Of a stretch of 64,000 nucleotides of DNA, positions 16,682-25,651 are shown piece by piece. The stretch lies in assembly GCF_002310815.1 (NCBI RefSeq), contig NZ_CP011033.1, positions 620,001 through 684,000 of the forward strand. Direction: 5' to 3'. A model generated the notes under the pieces. It was not told the DNA's origin and did no database searches. It saw only the letters and a program-made list of their open reading frames with translations. How positions within the stretch are numbered: position 1 is the first letter of the stretch; every line of letters starts with the position of its first letter. A program made the translations under genes and the position numbers. Origin of the DNA: Pseudoalteromonas tunicata (GTDB lineage Bacteria; Pseudomonadota; Gammaproteobacteria; Enterobacterales; Alteromonadaceae).

Positions 16682-18064
16682 ATGAAAGACTTAACTCAAG
16701 GATCTATTCCTAAATTACTCATTAATATGGCTGTGCCTATGATGATTGGAATGCTGATCCAAACTTTGTATTTTTTAGTTGATTTGTATTTTGTGGGTCA
16801 ACTTGGTGATACCGCTTTAGCTGGCCTCAGCCTTGCGGGCAATGCGATGTTTTTAATTTTTGCATTAACCCAAATTCTTAATGTCGGTACCACGGCACTG
16901 ATTTCTCATGCTGTTGGGCGCAAAGATGAAGCGGATGCAAACGCCGTGTTTAACCAAAGTATGTTGCTTGCTTGCCTAATGGCGCTAGTTGTAGTGGTTA
17001 TTGGCTATTTTGGTGCGCCAAGCTATTTAGCCAGCATTTCATCAGATGCGGCAACCATAGCTGCAGGGCGCGATTATTTATATTGGTTTTTGCCTGGTAT
17101 GGCGTTGCAATTTCCATTGGTAGCGGTGAGTGCTGGTTTGCGTGGCACAGGAATTGTCAAACCCACCATGCTGGTACAAACCTTGTCGATTATTGTTAAT
17201 ATTATTTTATCGCCAATTTTAATTGCTGGTTGGGGTACTTCTGTTGCAATGGGGGTTGCAGGAGCCGGGTTAGCAAGTTCGATTTCGGTATTTGCTGCGG
17301 TATTATTACTCTGCGTTTATTTTGTTAAAGCTGAAAAATATATTTCGCTTAAGCCAAATTTATGGCGCTTTGATACTCAGATTATAAAGCGTTTGCTTGG
17401 TATTGGATTACCAGCAGGAGGGGAATTCTTTTTAATGTTTGCCTATATGGCACTGATCTATTGGTTAATTCAACATTTTGGCCCTGATGCTCAAGCAGGT
17501 TTTGGTCTCGGCTCTCGTATTATGCAGTCCTTGTTTTTGCCAGCGATGGCGATTGCCTTTGCAGCACCTGCTGTGGCGGGGCAAAACTTTGGCGCAAAGC
17601 GGTTTGATCGGGTACGTGAAACCTTCTTTTGGTCGGCGTTATTGACGTGTAGTTTAATGGCGGTATTAACGCTGGTGAGTTTTTTAATTCCCTCAGTGCT
17701 GGTCGGTGGTTTTTCTGGCGACCCTGAAGTTGTGTTAATTGCAGCTACCTTTTTACAAATAATTTGTATTAATTTTATTCCATCTGGTGTGGTGTTTACC
17801 TGCTCAGGACTTTTTCAGTCTTTGGGAAATACCCTACCAGGCCTGTATAGCACAGCGACACGGGTTCTGATTTTTACTGTGGTAGCCGTCTGGTTAAGCC
17901 ATCAGCCTGACTTTACCCTCACGCAAGTGTGGTATTTGTCAGCAATCAGTGTGTGTATTCAAGCTGTGGTCAGTTTCTTGTTGCTCAAACGAGAGTTTAA
18001 ACTGCGTTTACCTCGCGGCTATGTTGATGACCCCGTGGCGGTGAAGCTTGAAGTGAGCCAGTAA
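16682..18064 (+). CDS. MATE family multidrug/cation antiporter
   Basis: A 460-residue inner-membrane protein with about 12 hydrophobic segments in two similar halves. It begins with the family pattern (GSIPKLLINMAVPMMIGML) and has the second-half counterpart LGIGLPAGGEFFLMF. MATE proteins export cationic compounds in exchange for sodium or protons; the substrate is not predictable. No ribosome site stands out before the ATG at 16682. It has its own 228-nt upstream region and no clear operon partner. Confidence 0.92.
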   Translation: MKDLTQGSIPKLLINMAVPMMIGMLIQTLYFLVDLYFVGQLGDTALAGLSLAGNAMFLIFALTQILNVGTTALISHAVGRKDEADANAVFNQSMLLACLMALVVVVIGYFGAPSYLASISSDAATIAAGRDYLYWFLPGMALQFPLVAVSAGLRGTGIVKPTMLVQTLSIIVNIILSPILIAGWGTSVAMGVAGAGLASSISVFAAVLLLCVYFVKAEKYISLKPNLWRFDTQIIKRLLGIGLPAGGEFFLMFAYMALIYWLIQHFGPDAQAGFGLGSRIMQSLFLPAMAIAFAAPAVAGQNFGAKRFDRVRETFFWSALLTCSLMAVLTLVSFLIPSVLVGGFSGDPEVVLIAATFLQIICINFIPSGVVFTCSGLFQSLGNTLPGLYSTATRVLIFTVVAVWLSHQPDFTLTQVWYLSAISVCIQAVVSFLLLKREFKLRLPRGYVDDPVAVKLEVSQ

Positions 18065-18099
18065 AGTAAACCATGTTTTCCTTTGATACACACTGATTG

Positions 18100-18117
18100 T
18101 GTAAATCAATTATTACA
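18100..18117. promoter_or_regulatory. TyrR-box-like operator upstream of the tyrP-like gene
   Basis: TGTAAA-TCAATT-ATTACA matches the TyrR consensus TGTAAA-N6-TTTACA at 11 of 12 defined bases, about 98 nt before the start of an aromatic amino acid transporter. Regulation of tyrP by TyrR is established in E. coli; the site here is inferred. Confidence 0.5.
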
Positions 18118-18214
18118 GTAAAAACGTGGTGTTTGCCGCGTTTTACTTCCCTTTTATCTGCTTTACGTTTACGTTAACTGACTTTGTCGTTTCTACCATC
18201 ATAAGGCGTGTTGT

Positions 18215-19423
18215 GTGAGTAAAAATAAAACCTTTGGCAGTATGTTAATTATTGCCGGTACTACTATCGGTGCTGGTATGTTGGCACTGCCCATTGCATC
18301 AGCCGGGTTAGGCTTTTCAACCTCAATAGTAGTGATTTTGGCAACTTGGTTATTAATGACTTATACCGCTTTACTCATGCTTGAAGTTCACCAACATGCG
18401 GATGTCGACGCAACACTCAATACATTAGCCAAAGGATTATTAGGCCGAAGAGGGCAAGTCATCGCCAATTTCTCGATGATTTTTTTATTCTATGCGTTGT
18501 GTGCAGCCTACATTACCGGTGGTGGTTCGCAGTTACAAACCAACCTTAATAATTGGTTTGATTGGCAATTAGCCCCGCAAGTGGGCGCAATTATTTTTGC
18601 GTTATTATTTGGTTTTATTATCACCTTAGGTACTGGCACGGTTGATAAAGTGAACCGTGTTTTATTTATCACAAAAATACTAGTACTGGGCGCGATGTTT
18701 TATATGTTGACCCCTTATGTACAAATGCAGCATTTACTTGAAATGCCATTACAGCAAGGCCTTATTTTATCGGCTATTCCAGTGGTATTTACCTCTTTTG
18801 GTTTTCATGGCTCTATCCCTTCTATTGTTAAATACGTCGGTAAAGACATTAAGGTACTGCGTAAAGTAATGATTGTTGGTGCATCGCTGCCGTTGGTTAT
18901 TTATTTGTTTTGGCAAGTGATAAGCCAAGGCATGATGAGCCAGCAAAGTTTACTGCAAAGTGAAGGGTTACCTGGTTTTATCGCATCGATTGCCACCTTG
19001 TTAAATAATCCTGCAATTAGTAAAGCAGTGACCATTTTTGCAGATTTAGCGCTCGCCACCTCTTTTTTAGGCGTGAGTTTAGGTTTGTTTGATTTTTTCA
19101 GCGATACCTTAAAAAAGTCCAATACTAAACAAGACCGTTTAATTACCGCGATTGTAACCTTTACGCCTCCCCTTGGTTTTGCACTTTTTTATCCGCAGGG
19201 GTTTATTATGGCGCTGGGCTATGCGGCCATCGCATTAGTGGTATTGGCGATATTTTTACCTGTAGCGATGGTGTGGCAGCAACGACGTAAGCAAGATAGT
19301 TTACCTGCAGGCTATCAAGTGGCAGGTGGTCAGTTTGCTTTGGTATTTGTTGCACTACTAGGTGTATTAATTATCAGTGCCCAGGGGTTACAAATGTTTG
19401 GCGTTATTCCTGCTGTGGGCTAA
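18215..19423 (+). CDS. tyrP: Aromatic amino acid permease (TyrP/Mtr/TnaB family)
   Basis: A 402-residue inner-membrane permease of the hydroxy/aromatic amino acid family with about 11 membrane segments. The N-terminus has the glycine-rich hallmark IIAGTTIGAGMLALP and later VVFTSFGFHGSIPSIVKYVG. The sequence is closest to the tyrosine-specific TyrP type by my reading, but Mtr-like tryptophan specificity is not excluded. GTG start with AAGG upstream. The TyrR-box-like site upstream supports a tyrosine or aromatic amino acid role. A terminator follows the stop. Confidence 0.85.
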   Translation: MSKNKTFGSMLIIAGTTIGAGMLALPIASAGLGFSTSIVVILATWLLMTYTALLMLEVHQHADVDATLNTLAKGLLGRRGQVIANFSMIFLFYALCAAYITGGGSQLQTNLNNWFDWQLAPQVGAIIFALLFGFIITLGTGTVDKVNRVLFITKILVLGAMFYMLTPYVQMQHLLEMPLQQGLILSAIPVVFTSFGFHGSIPSIVKYVGKDIKVLRKVMIVGASLPLVIYLFWQVISQGMMSQQSLLQSEGLPGFIASIATLLNNPAISKAVTIFADLALATSFLGVSLGLFDFFSDTLKKSNTKQDRLITAIVTFTPPLGFALFYPQGFIMALGYAAIALVVLAIFLPVAMVWQQRRKQDSLPAGYQVAGGQFALVFVALLGVLIISAQGLQMFGVIPAVG

Positions 19424-19460
19424 CAACCCGCTTAGATATTAGATTTTGCTTTAATGAACA

Positions 19461-19486
19461 AAAAGGCGGTGAAGCGCCTTTTTTAT
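19461..19486. terminator. Bidirectional terminator between tyrP-like gene and diheme peroxidase
   Basis: AAAAGGCG / CGCCTTTT, an 8-bp stem with a 6-nt loop and T-run on the + side and A-run on the other, between two convergent stop codons. Confidence 0.8.
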
Positions 19487-19499
19487 TATAAGTTGCTCA

Positions 19500-21101
19500 C
19501 TAAAGCGTGTTTCCATCTTGATCAACGGCCTTAAGTAGGAACTGATCAGGGAAGTTATCTTGCTCTTCTGGGCTTAATAACCACGGTGCTAAGCAACTTT
19601 TATCTGTCAAACATGGGTCACTTAACGCGTGTAAAAATGCGACTAACTGTGCACTTTGGGTTGGATTAAGCCCTCGTTGTGGCGCAAGTACTGCGCGTGC
19701 TGGCACTTCATTACGTTGTGCTTGCTCTAAATGGCTTGCAACTAAAATTGAGTTTTGATGGGCATCGTTAAAAATACTGGCGCAACTTTGGCTGTTTTTA
19801 AGCATTAATCCTTGAATTTGCTCAAGCTGACAATAAGCGGAATTTTCATTAATGTCAGCGGCTACATTGCTGCCAAATAATTGGTTAATTGCACCTCGAG
19901 GATTACTGTAATGACGCACAACTTGCTCAAGTGTTTGGTAAGCCCCTGAATGACCATATGGTGCAGTATGAGCAATATTGAGTAAAGATGGCGTGCGAAA
20001 ATGGTAGCGATCGGCATTATTATTGGTCACATTTTCACGGCCAAAATCCGTGTTTGTGGCGGTATTGCTGGCATTGTCTTTTCCTACGCCTATTTGTGGA
20101 AAAGCAACCAAATGGTGGCGCTCATCACTAAAACTTGGGCCATTGTGACAAGCAGCACAACCGGCACCGCCGTTTTGTGGTGGGGTGAAAAACAGTAAAG
20201 CCCCCGCTTTTTGATCATTATTAAGTGCCTGTAAATCCCCTTTTAAATAATTAAACCAAGGATTATTGATAAAGACCATTGAGCGTTCATATTCCCCAAT
20301 CGCACGGGCAATATGCTTAAAAGTGATGGTTTCATCATTAAAAACAGTCGAAAACTGGGCGGGCCATTGGTTAATAAACTGCGCCATGCTGTTATTGAAA
20401 CGAGAATTAAGCGCCTCACGTAAGGCGTTATTATCAATCCCTGGAATAAATTCAGCGCGCATTTCTTCTACTGACGTGACAGGAAAGCCCGCTTGTGCAG
20501 TGGCTAATGAATCATTGGGGGTGAAATTACTATCGGCTCGGCGTCTTCCTTGCTGATCAATCATGGAATCTGGCGTTAAAATAGCCCCGTTGCGGTCACG
20601 TTCGACTCGACTGTCCCAAAATAAACCGCGCACGTACAATGCGATATTAAAAATAGTCGGTGAATTGCGAGGCACTAGCGGCGTATTGTCTGCTGTATTA
20701 CTAAAACGACCACTACCTAATAAATCATGTGCAGCTTGATTTGTTTCATCAATTGCATTAACGCCTACTGGCAGTGAAAGAGTATCAGCTCCCGCAAGCA
20801 GAGGATGGTGACAGCTGGCACACGCAGCCGTTTGGTTGCCACCGAGATTTTTAGTAAAAAAAAGCTTTTTACCTAGTTGGGCTATTGGGTCTGAAATACT
20901 GGGTATATTAAGCGCAGCAAGATTGGGTACAGTTAAGTTTCGTTGCACAATTAAATTTTGTAATTGTTGATCAAGATTATCAAACCTTGGGGGAGGAGGG
21001 GGTGGGATCCTTCTTGCAGGTTCAACCGCCATGCCTTGCTCAGCAATGAACAGACAGCTCAATGCCAATGATGCAATGCTTATTTTTATTCTCGTTCTCA
21101 T
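19500..21101 (-). CDS. Diheme cytochrome c peroxidase / MauG-family protein
   Basis: A 533-residue exported protein. A signal peptide (about 1-25) is followed by an unusual run of six prolines (residues about 33-38). Two CxxCH heme sites follow: CASCH in the N-terminal half and CAACH in the C-terminal half. FSDERHH and FRTPSLLNIAHTAPYGHSG are typical of the bacterial diheme peroxidase family. Such enzymes reduce peroxide with cytochrome electrons or oxidise protein side chains in the periplasm. The protein is longer than classic CcpA (about 320-350), so a MauG-like or extended subgroup is likelier. It has no evident operon partner. Confidence 0.88.
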   Translation of the reverse strand: MRTRIKISIASLALSCLFIAEQGMAVEPARRIPPPPPPRFDNLDQQLQNLIVQRNLTVPNLAALNIPSISDPIAQLGKKLFFTKNLGGNQTAACASCHHPLLAGADTLSLPVGVNAIDETNQAAHDLLGSGRFSNTADNTPLVPRNSPTIFNIALYVRGLFWDSRVERDRNGAILTPDSMIDQQGRRRADSNFTPNDSLATAQAGFPVTSVEEMRAEFIPGIDNNALREALNSRFNNSMAQFINQWPAQFSTVFNDETITFKHIARAIGEYERSMVFINNPWFNYLKGDLQALNNDQKAGALLFFTPPQNGGAGCAACHNGPSFSDERHHLVAFPQIGVGKDNASNTATNTDFGRENVTNNNADRYHFRTPSLLNIAHTAPYGHSGAYQTLEQVVRHYSNPRGAINQLFGSNVAADINENSAYCQLEQIQGLMLKNSQSCASIFNDAHQNSILVASHLEQAQRNEVPARAVLAPQRGLNPTQSAQLVAFLHALSDPCLTDKSCLAPWLLSPEEQDNFPDQFLLKAVDQDGNTL

Positions 21102-21255
21102 GATACAACCCTTGTGAGCAGAAAAAGTAACAACTTAACAGTACACAGCTAATGTGCAGAAAATGTGCAGTTACAGTGAATAAAACGTGGTTTTGAGCAA
21201 AGAGAAGGATGCAAATTGAGGTTTTACAGCGATGCGATTGATGTTAGCGTTGCGA

Positions 21256-21392
21256 CGTAACTAACCTCAGTTATGGATAAGAGATTTACCAATGCATTGA
21301 ATTAAAGGTTAATGTCTAAGTTTTTCATCTCTAATCAGATATTTTCAACACTGTTCGCGATAAAAATAACTGCTTGAGATAGATTTATTATT
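21256..21392 (-). repeat. Dispersed intergenic repeat, copy B
   Basis: This is inverted relative to copy A at 1929-2118. It lies in the 326-nt gap between the peroxidase and pqiC, which otherwise shows no gene. The blocks at 21344-21386 and 21263-21306 match the two conserved blocks of copy A. AGAGAT (21280-21285) and ATCTCT (21327-21332) repeat the conserved inverted pair. It lacks the roughly 50-base segment present in copy A. Confidence 0.6.
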
Positions 21393-21427
21393 CAGCTTTC
21401 GGGTTAATTAACACATTCTAAACTGCA

Positions 21428-22039
21428 TTAATGTGGCGCAAACACTTCAAGCAGTGTTGAGGCACTTTGTTGATTAACTTGCTGCCAAGCGGCCTCAAGT
21501 GCCATTACTAAACCTGAGTATCCATCTTGGCTTAAATCAACTGAAACACTAAAATAGCGACTTAACTCAACCGATTGAGCTAAGCCTTTTTGATATTTAA
21601 CAATACGCCACAGGCCACTAATTTCTGCATTATTGTTGAGTCCACCATTAAATTCATTAATTTCCCACTGTAATTCGTAATAATGCGATTGATTGGAAAA
21701 AGGCAGTGCCGCACGCTTTTTGCTGATAAACATTGAAGGCAGTGCTAGGGTGAGTTGTTGCTCCGCATTATTGAGCAACATGGTCTCAATCGGTTGATCC
21801 CAAAGATGGTGGCTGGCATTTCGCATTTGAGTTGCTGTGCTTTTCATCGCGATACCACGGTTACTAATTGCTCCGTAAAGTACAGGATCAGCTAAAACCA
21901 ACGGGATTGTTTGGGCACTTAGAGTGATACTGTGGTTCGAGTTGGAGGTTGAAAAATGATAATAATTAATGCTAGCGGGCGCAGACGTGCAGCCTGCGGT
22001 TAGCATCACAAAACAAAACAACCATAGCTTTTTAATCAT
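21428..22039 (-). CDS. pqiC: PqiC-type outer-membrane lipoprotein (ABC transport auxiliary)
   Basis: A 203-residue lipoprotein: the signal sequence ends in the lipobox LTAGC, and residue +2 is Thr, which favours the outer membrane. The rest is the YmbA/PqiC-like domain, which caps MCE-type lipid conduits at the outer membrane. The start at 22039 overlaps the pqiB stop by 8 nt and has GGAG upstream; the open frame extends 15 codons further but without lipoprotein logic. It is the last gene of the pqiABC operon. Confidence 0.87.
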   Translation of the reverse strand: MIKKLWLFCFVMLTAGCTSAPASINYYHFSTSNSNHSITLSAQTIPLVLADPVLYGAISNRGIAMKSTATQMRNASHHLWDQPIETMLLNNAEQQLTLALPSMFISKKRAALPFSNQSHYYELQWEINEFNGGLNNNAEISGLWRIVKYQKGLAQSVELSRYFSVSVDLSQDGYSGLVMALEAAWQQVNQQSASTLLEVFAPH

Positions 22040-23696
22040 TTTGTTTGCTCCGAGGTTGTAAATCTTCAATTGTTTTTTTATCAAAAATCAGCATATTAGG
22101 CTGCTCGTTTAGTGATTTTCCAAGCGGTTGAAGTTGTTCTGCCAGTTTTTTCATTTCTTCTACCGCGCGGTTCATATCGTGGTAAACCGGCGAACCCTGT
22201 TGGTAATCGGCCATGGTTTTAGCAAATTGTTTCATTGTTCGGTCAAACTGACTCATTGATGAGGTAATTTTATCTAAACTTTGCGACAACTCGGCTGGAA
22301 TTTGCTGGGTTTTGCTTTGATTTACAAATACACGTAAATCGGCGGCGAGTTTTTCATACTCGGCGACTGTGCTATTTAATTGTACCAAGGTTTTTTCGAC
22401 ATCAAGTTTGTTTATTTTAGCCATGACTTCTGACAGTTGATTGGTGAGCACCGAAAACCCGCTTGAGATACTTGGAAAGACCCGATAATTGGCGAGCATT
22501 TTTGGTTGCTTTTGTTCTGCGTCTGGGTAAAAGTCTAAATCAACGTAGACAGCACCTGTGAGTAAATTTCCAGGTTTAAGTGACGCTCTTAGGCCGTTAT
22601 CAATCCATTTTTGACTATTACTTTGCCAAAATTCTTTGGCGACTTTCGCTTCATGGTATAAACGGCGGTATTCTATTTTTATCATCACCGGCACTGCAGT
22701 ATTGTCAGACATAAAATGGGCCGGTTTTCCGTCGACCACTAAAATAGCGGGTGCTTCGACCACGGTACCGACTCGAGTGCCCCGATACTCGACAGGCGCA
22801 CCGACTCGTAATCCGCGAATTGATTGTTCAAACTCAATGACGTAATAATCATGTTCGTAATAGCGTTGCTCAAGTGCGGTTTTGTAATCATCACTTAATG
22901 AAAAAATATGGCCATCTTGGGCAATTTCGCCAGGTTTTTCCCGCTCTGGCACCGTAAACGAAATGCCGCCTTTGAGTATTTTGCTAAGCGAGCCGGTTTT
23001 GATACTAATGCCATCTGCATTGAGGTCAACTTCAATGCCTGAATGAACCCAAAAGACGCTGTTTAAGGTAATAAGATTTTGATAAGGCGCTTGAATAAAT
23101 AAGCCATAACGCATAGTTTGCTCTTGCCAATCAAAAGTCGCGGTTTCAACTTGCCCGACTTTAAAACCTTTATAAAATACCCCTGTGCCAACATCAATTA
23201 CTTCGGCATCACGGCTTAATAATTTTACTCGGCCCCCTTCGATATCATTAGGAATAAGTGGTGGATCGGTTAATAACTGAAATTGGTGAATGGTATCTTT
23301 ATCCGTACCTGGTAAAAACTCAATATACACACCAGATAACAAGGTAGTCATACCGGTGATCCCTGTTTCGTCAATCCGTGGTTTTACCACCCATAATTTT
23401 GCATCTTGCGTTAATAGATGCACATAATGGTTGTCGATTTCAGCTCGAGCAATGACGCTTTTTTGATCGTCCGAGAGGCGTGTATGGCTGATAATTCCAA
23501 TTTTGACACTGCGTACTTTAATCTCGGTTTTACCATTAATAATTCCTTCAGCAGAGGGCATTTTGATATAAATCACTTCACCTTGTTCCATCTGATATTT
23601 GTACAGCATCCAGCAAGCAACTAGCAAAGACATAATTGGTAAAAACCAAATCAGAGAAAGTTTATTTTTTTGTTTTATTTCAGCGGGTGAAGACAT
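22032..23696 (-). CDS. pqiB: PqiB, MCE-domain intermembrane transport protein
   Basis: A 554-residue protein with one N-terminal membrane helix (about 14-32) and three MCE domains (starting near residues 40, 155 and 285). A long helical region (about 420-530) can build the needle-like tunnel seen in E. coli PqiB (546 residues). Recognisable pieces are GLRVGAPVEYRGTRVG and LLSGVYIEFLPGTD. It spans the periplasm and is thought to move lipids between the membranes. The start overlaps pqiA by 17 nt. Confidence 0.93.
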   Translation of the reverse strand: MSSPAEIKQKNKLSLIWFLPIMSLLVACWMLYKYQMEQGEVIYIKMPSAEGIINGKTEIKVRSVKIGIISHTRLSDDQKSVIARAEIDNHYVHLLTQDAKLWVVKPRIDETGITGMTTLLSGVYIEFLPGTDKDTIHQFQLLTDPPLIPNDIEGGRVKLLSRDAEVIDVGTGVFYKGFKVGQVETATFDWQEQTMRYGLFIQAPYQNLITLNSVFWVHSGIEVDLNADGISIKTGSLSKILKGGISFTVPEREKPGEIAQDGHIFSLSDDYKTALEQRYYEHDYYVIEFEQSIRGLRVGAPVEYRGTRVGTVVEAPAILVVDGKPAHFMSDNTAVPVMIKIEYRRLYHEAKVAKEFWQSNSQKWIDNGLRASLKPGNLLTGAVYVDLDFYPDAEQKQPKMLANYRVFPSISSGFSVLTNQLSEVMAKINKLDVEKTLVQLNSTVAEYEKLAADLRVFVNQSKTQQIPAELSQSLDKITSSMSQFDRTMKQFAKTMADYQQGSPVYHDMNRAVEEMKKLAEQLQPLGKSLNEQPNMLIFDKKTIEDLQPRSKQND

Positions 23697-24915
23697 TACT
23701 TTCCTTAGGTTTTTTATCCCAGATCAAACGTGGATCAAAGGCATGGGCTGCGAGCATTGAAGTGACCACCATCGCAGCAAAAAAGAGCGCACCTTTTCCT
23801 GGTAATACAGACATAATGTTTCCAAGTTGTACTAAGGCCACAAGTATAATAACAACAAAGACATCAAGCATAGACCACTTACCAATAAATTCAGTTATTT
23901 TATATAGTTGTGTCGCTTGTTGTTGATCGAAGTTTCGCGTTGAGCTGACATTGATACATAACGTGGCGAGCACTGCAATTTTAGCAATGGGCACAACCAC
24001 ACTTGCGAAAAAAATAATAAGTGCGATAGGGTAGGATCCCATTTTCCAGAGGATCAAAATTCCTCCTACTATTGTCGAGGGCTCATCTTGTGATAAAACA
24101 ACAGTGTGCATAATTGGATATAAATTTGCTGGAATATATAAAATGATTGCGGTGACTAAAAATGCCCATACCCGTTGGGTTGATTGTGGATTTCGTAAAT
24201 GTAATGGGCTGTGGCAACGCGGGCAAAAGTCATCTTGGCTTAAACAATTACACATATGGCAGGCTTTTAATTCATGCTCAATGGCTCTGGTCGTGTGATA
24301 TTGAGAGTCAGTTATCTGCTCATCACTAATTTGTTGCCATAAATTAGCAACGTTAATCCGATACAGACAGCCTATGTAGAGTAAAACAAACAAGCAAAAT
24401 GACCAAAAGCTCAAACCAAACGCAATATCAGCCATCGCCATAATTTTAACCATACTGATCAATACACCAATTAAAAATATTTCTGACATCACCCATGGCG
24501 TGAGAGAAATAGTAAATTTTAATAAGGTGCGAGCGGCGCGCTGAGGTAATGCCGATAAGATGCCCAGTTGCATTAAGATATGCGATACAAGTAATAAAAA
24601 GGGCAGCAAAATAATACATAAATCCAGTAATGCACCAAGAATAGGCGTTTGGTAATTAAATAAAATTTTAGCGGCATCTAGCAGGGTTATTGTTTGTGTC
24701 ATCCCTTGATTACTAAAGGAAATAAAAGGGTAAAAAAGCGAGCTGAGTAACATGATTAATGCACTCAGTGCCATTGAAATGACAGTGGCTTGGGTATGAA
24801 AGTTACCACGTGAAAGTTGATGACCACAATTAGGGCACAGTGCTCGTTGATTTGCCGCTAAAGCTGGCAAATCAACCAGAAAATCACAATGTGGGCATGC
24901 AACTAACTCTGGCAT
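23680..24915 (-). CDS. pqiA: PqiA, inner-membrane partner of PqiB
   Basis: A 411-residue membrane protein with two PqiA repeats of about four helices each. Each repeat is preceded by a zinc-ribbon-like Cys motif: CPHCDF...CPNCG at the N-terminus and CHMCNCLSQDDFCPRC in the middle. VWAFLVTAIILYIPANLYPIM is a family signature. It heads the leftward pqiABC operon. No SoxS-like site could be recognised upstream, so paraquat induction should not be assumed. Confidence 0.93.
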   Translation of the reverse strand: MPELVACPHCDFLVDLPALAANQRALCPNCGHQLSRGNFHTQATVISMALSALIMLLSSLFYPFISFSNQGMTQTITLLDAAKILFNYQTPILGALLDLCIILLPFLLLVSHILMQLGILSALPQRAARTLLKFTISLTPWVMSEIFLIGVLISMVKIMAMADIAFGLSFWSFCLFVLLYIGCLYRINVANLWQQISDEQITDSQYHTTRAIEHELKACHMCNCLSQDDFCPRCHSPLHLRNPQSTQRVWAFLVTAIILYIPANLYPIMHTVVLSQDEPSTIVGGILILWKMGSYPIALIIFFASVVVPIAKIAVLATLCINVSSTRNFDQQQATQLYKITEFIGKWSMLDVFVVIILVALVQLGNIMSVLPGKGALFFAAMVVTSMLAAHAFDPRLIWDKKPKESNVFTR

Positions 24916-24986
24916 TAAAATTTATCGCTAGGTTAAAACGATAATTTTGCGTTAGTTTTTCAATTTTATCAATTAAGTACCTAGTA

Positions 24987-25466
24987 TTATCTCAATAATT
25001 TACTGATCTTTTGCCATAAGCGTAACGAAGGTGATTCAGCTTTAGCGTGTGATTGAGTTACATGGGGAGCTGAGAGTAATACGGTCATATTTTTTAATTG
25101 CACAATTTTATTTTGGCGACGACAAATTTGTTGCACTACGTATTCATCAGAAGGGCCTAGGCCCTTTAATTCGATATCAACATATCCTAAGGCTAAATCT
25201 GCAATGGTAATTTTCTTTTCACCACTGTATTCAGAAGCGCGATGATTCACCGCACCTGCGCTAATAGTGACCAAGTCACCCAATTGCATCTCTTCACTTA
25301 GTGCAAAGGGAAAGGTAAAACTGTTATTGTGAGTAACATTAAAGGACTTACGTTGATAATCTAAGGTCAACAAAAAGGGATCGTCAGTTTGACAATCGAA
25401 TGTTTTACCTTGATAGGGAGCTAAACTAGCCAATGTTTGTTTCGACAAACTAACAACGTGCGTCAC
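24987..25466 (-). CDS. Uncharacterised 159-residue protein
   Basis: I recognise no family. It is a cytoplasmic-looking, beta-rich protein with no signal peptide or membrane segment, and a basic C-terminal tail (LRLWQKISKLLR). The GTG start is preceded by AAGG at 8-nt spacing and the frame has normal codon use, so it is probably real. It lies 71 nt upstream of pqiA on the same strand and could share its transcript. It is divergent from the alcohol dehydrogenase gene across a 185-nt gap. Confidence 0.65.
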   Translation of the reverse strand: MTHVVSLSKQTLASLAPYQGKTFDCQTDDPFLLTLDYQRKSFNVTHNNSFTFPFALSEEMQLGDLVTISAGAVNHRASEYSGEKKITIADLALGYVDIELKGLGPSDEYVVQQICRRQNKIVQLKNMTVLLSAPHVTQSHAKAESPSLRLWQKISKLLR

Positions 25467-25651
25467 GGTAATACCTTGTTTAATGAGTGAATGAGTTCAA
25501 GGTTATTATTGTCAATTATGCATGTTGCAATTGTATGACAATCTGGTCGAAATTGTTTTTATTTTGTCCATTCATTAATTCTTTCTTTAATCTATAAATA
25601 CCAGTATGTTAGGTCTAATTATCTCGTTCAAATAACAAGAGCTGCTCATTT

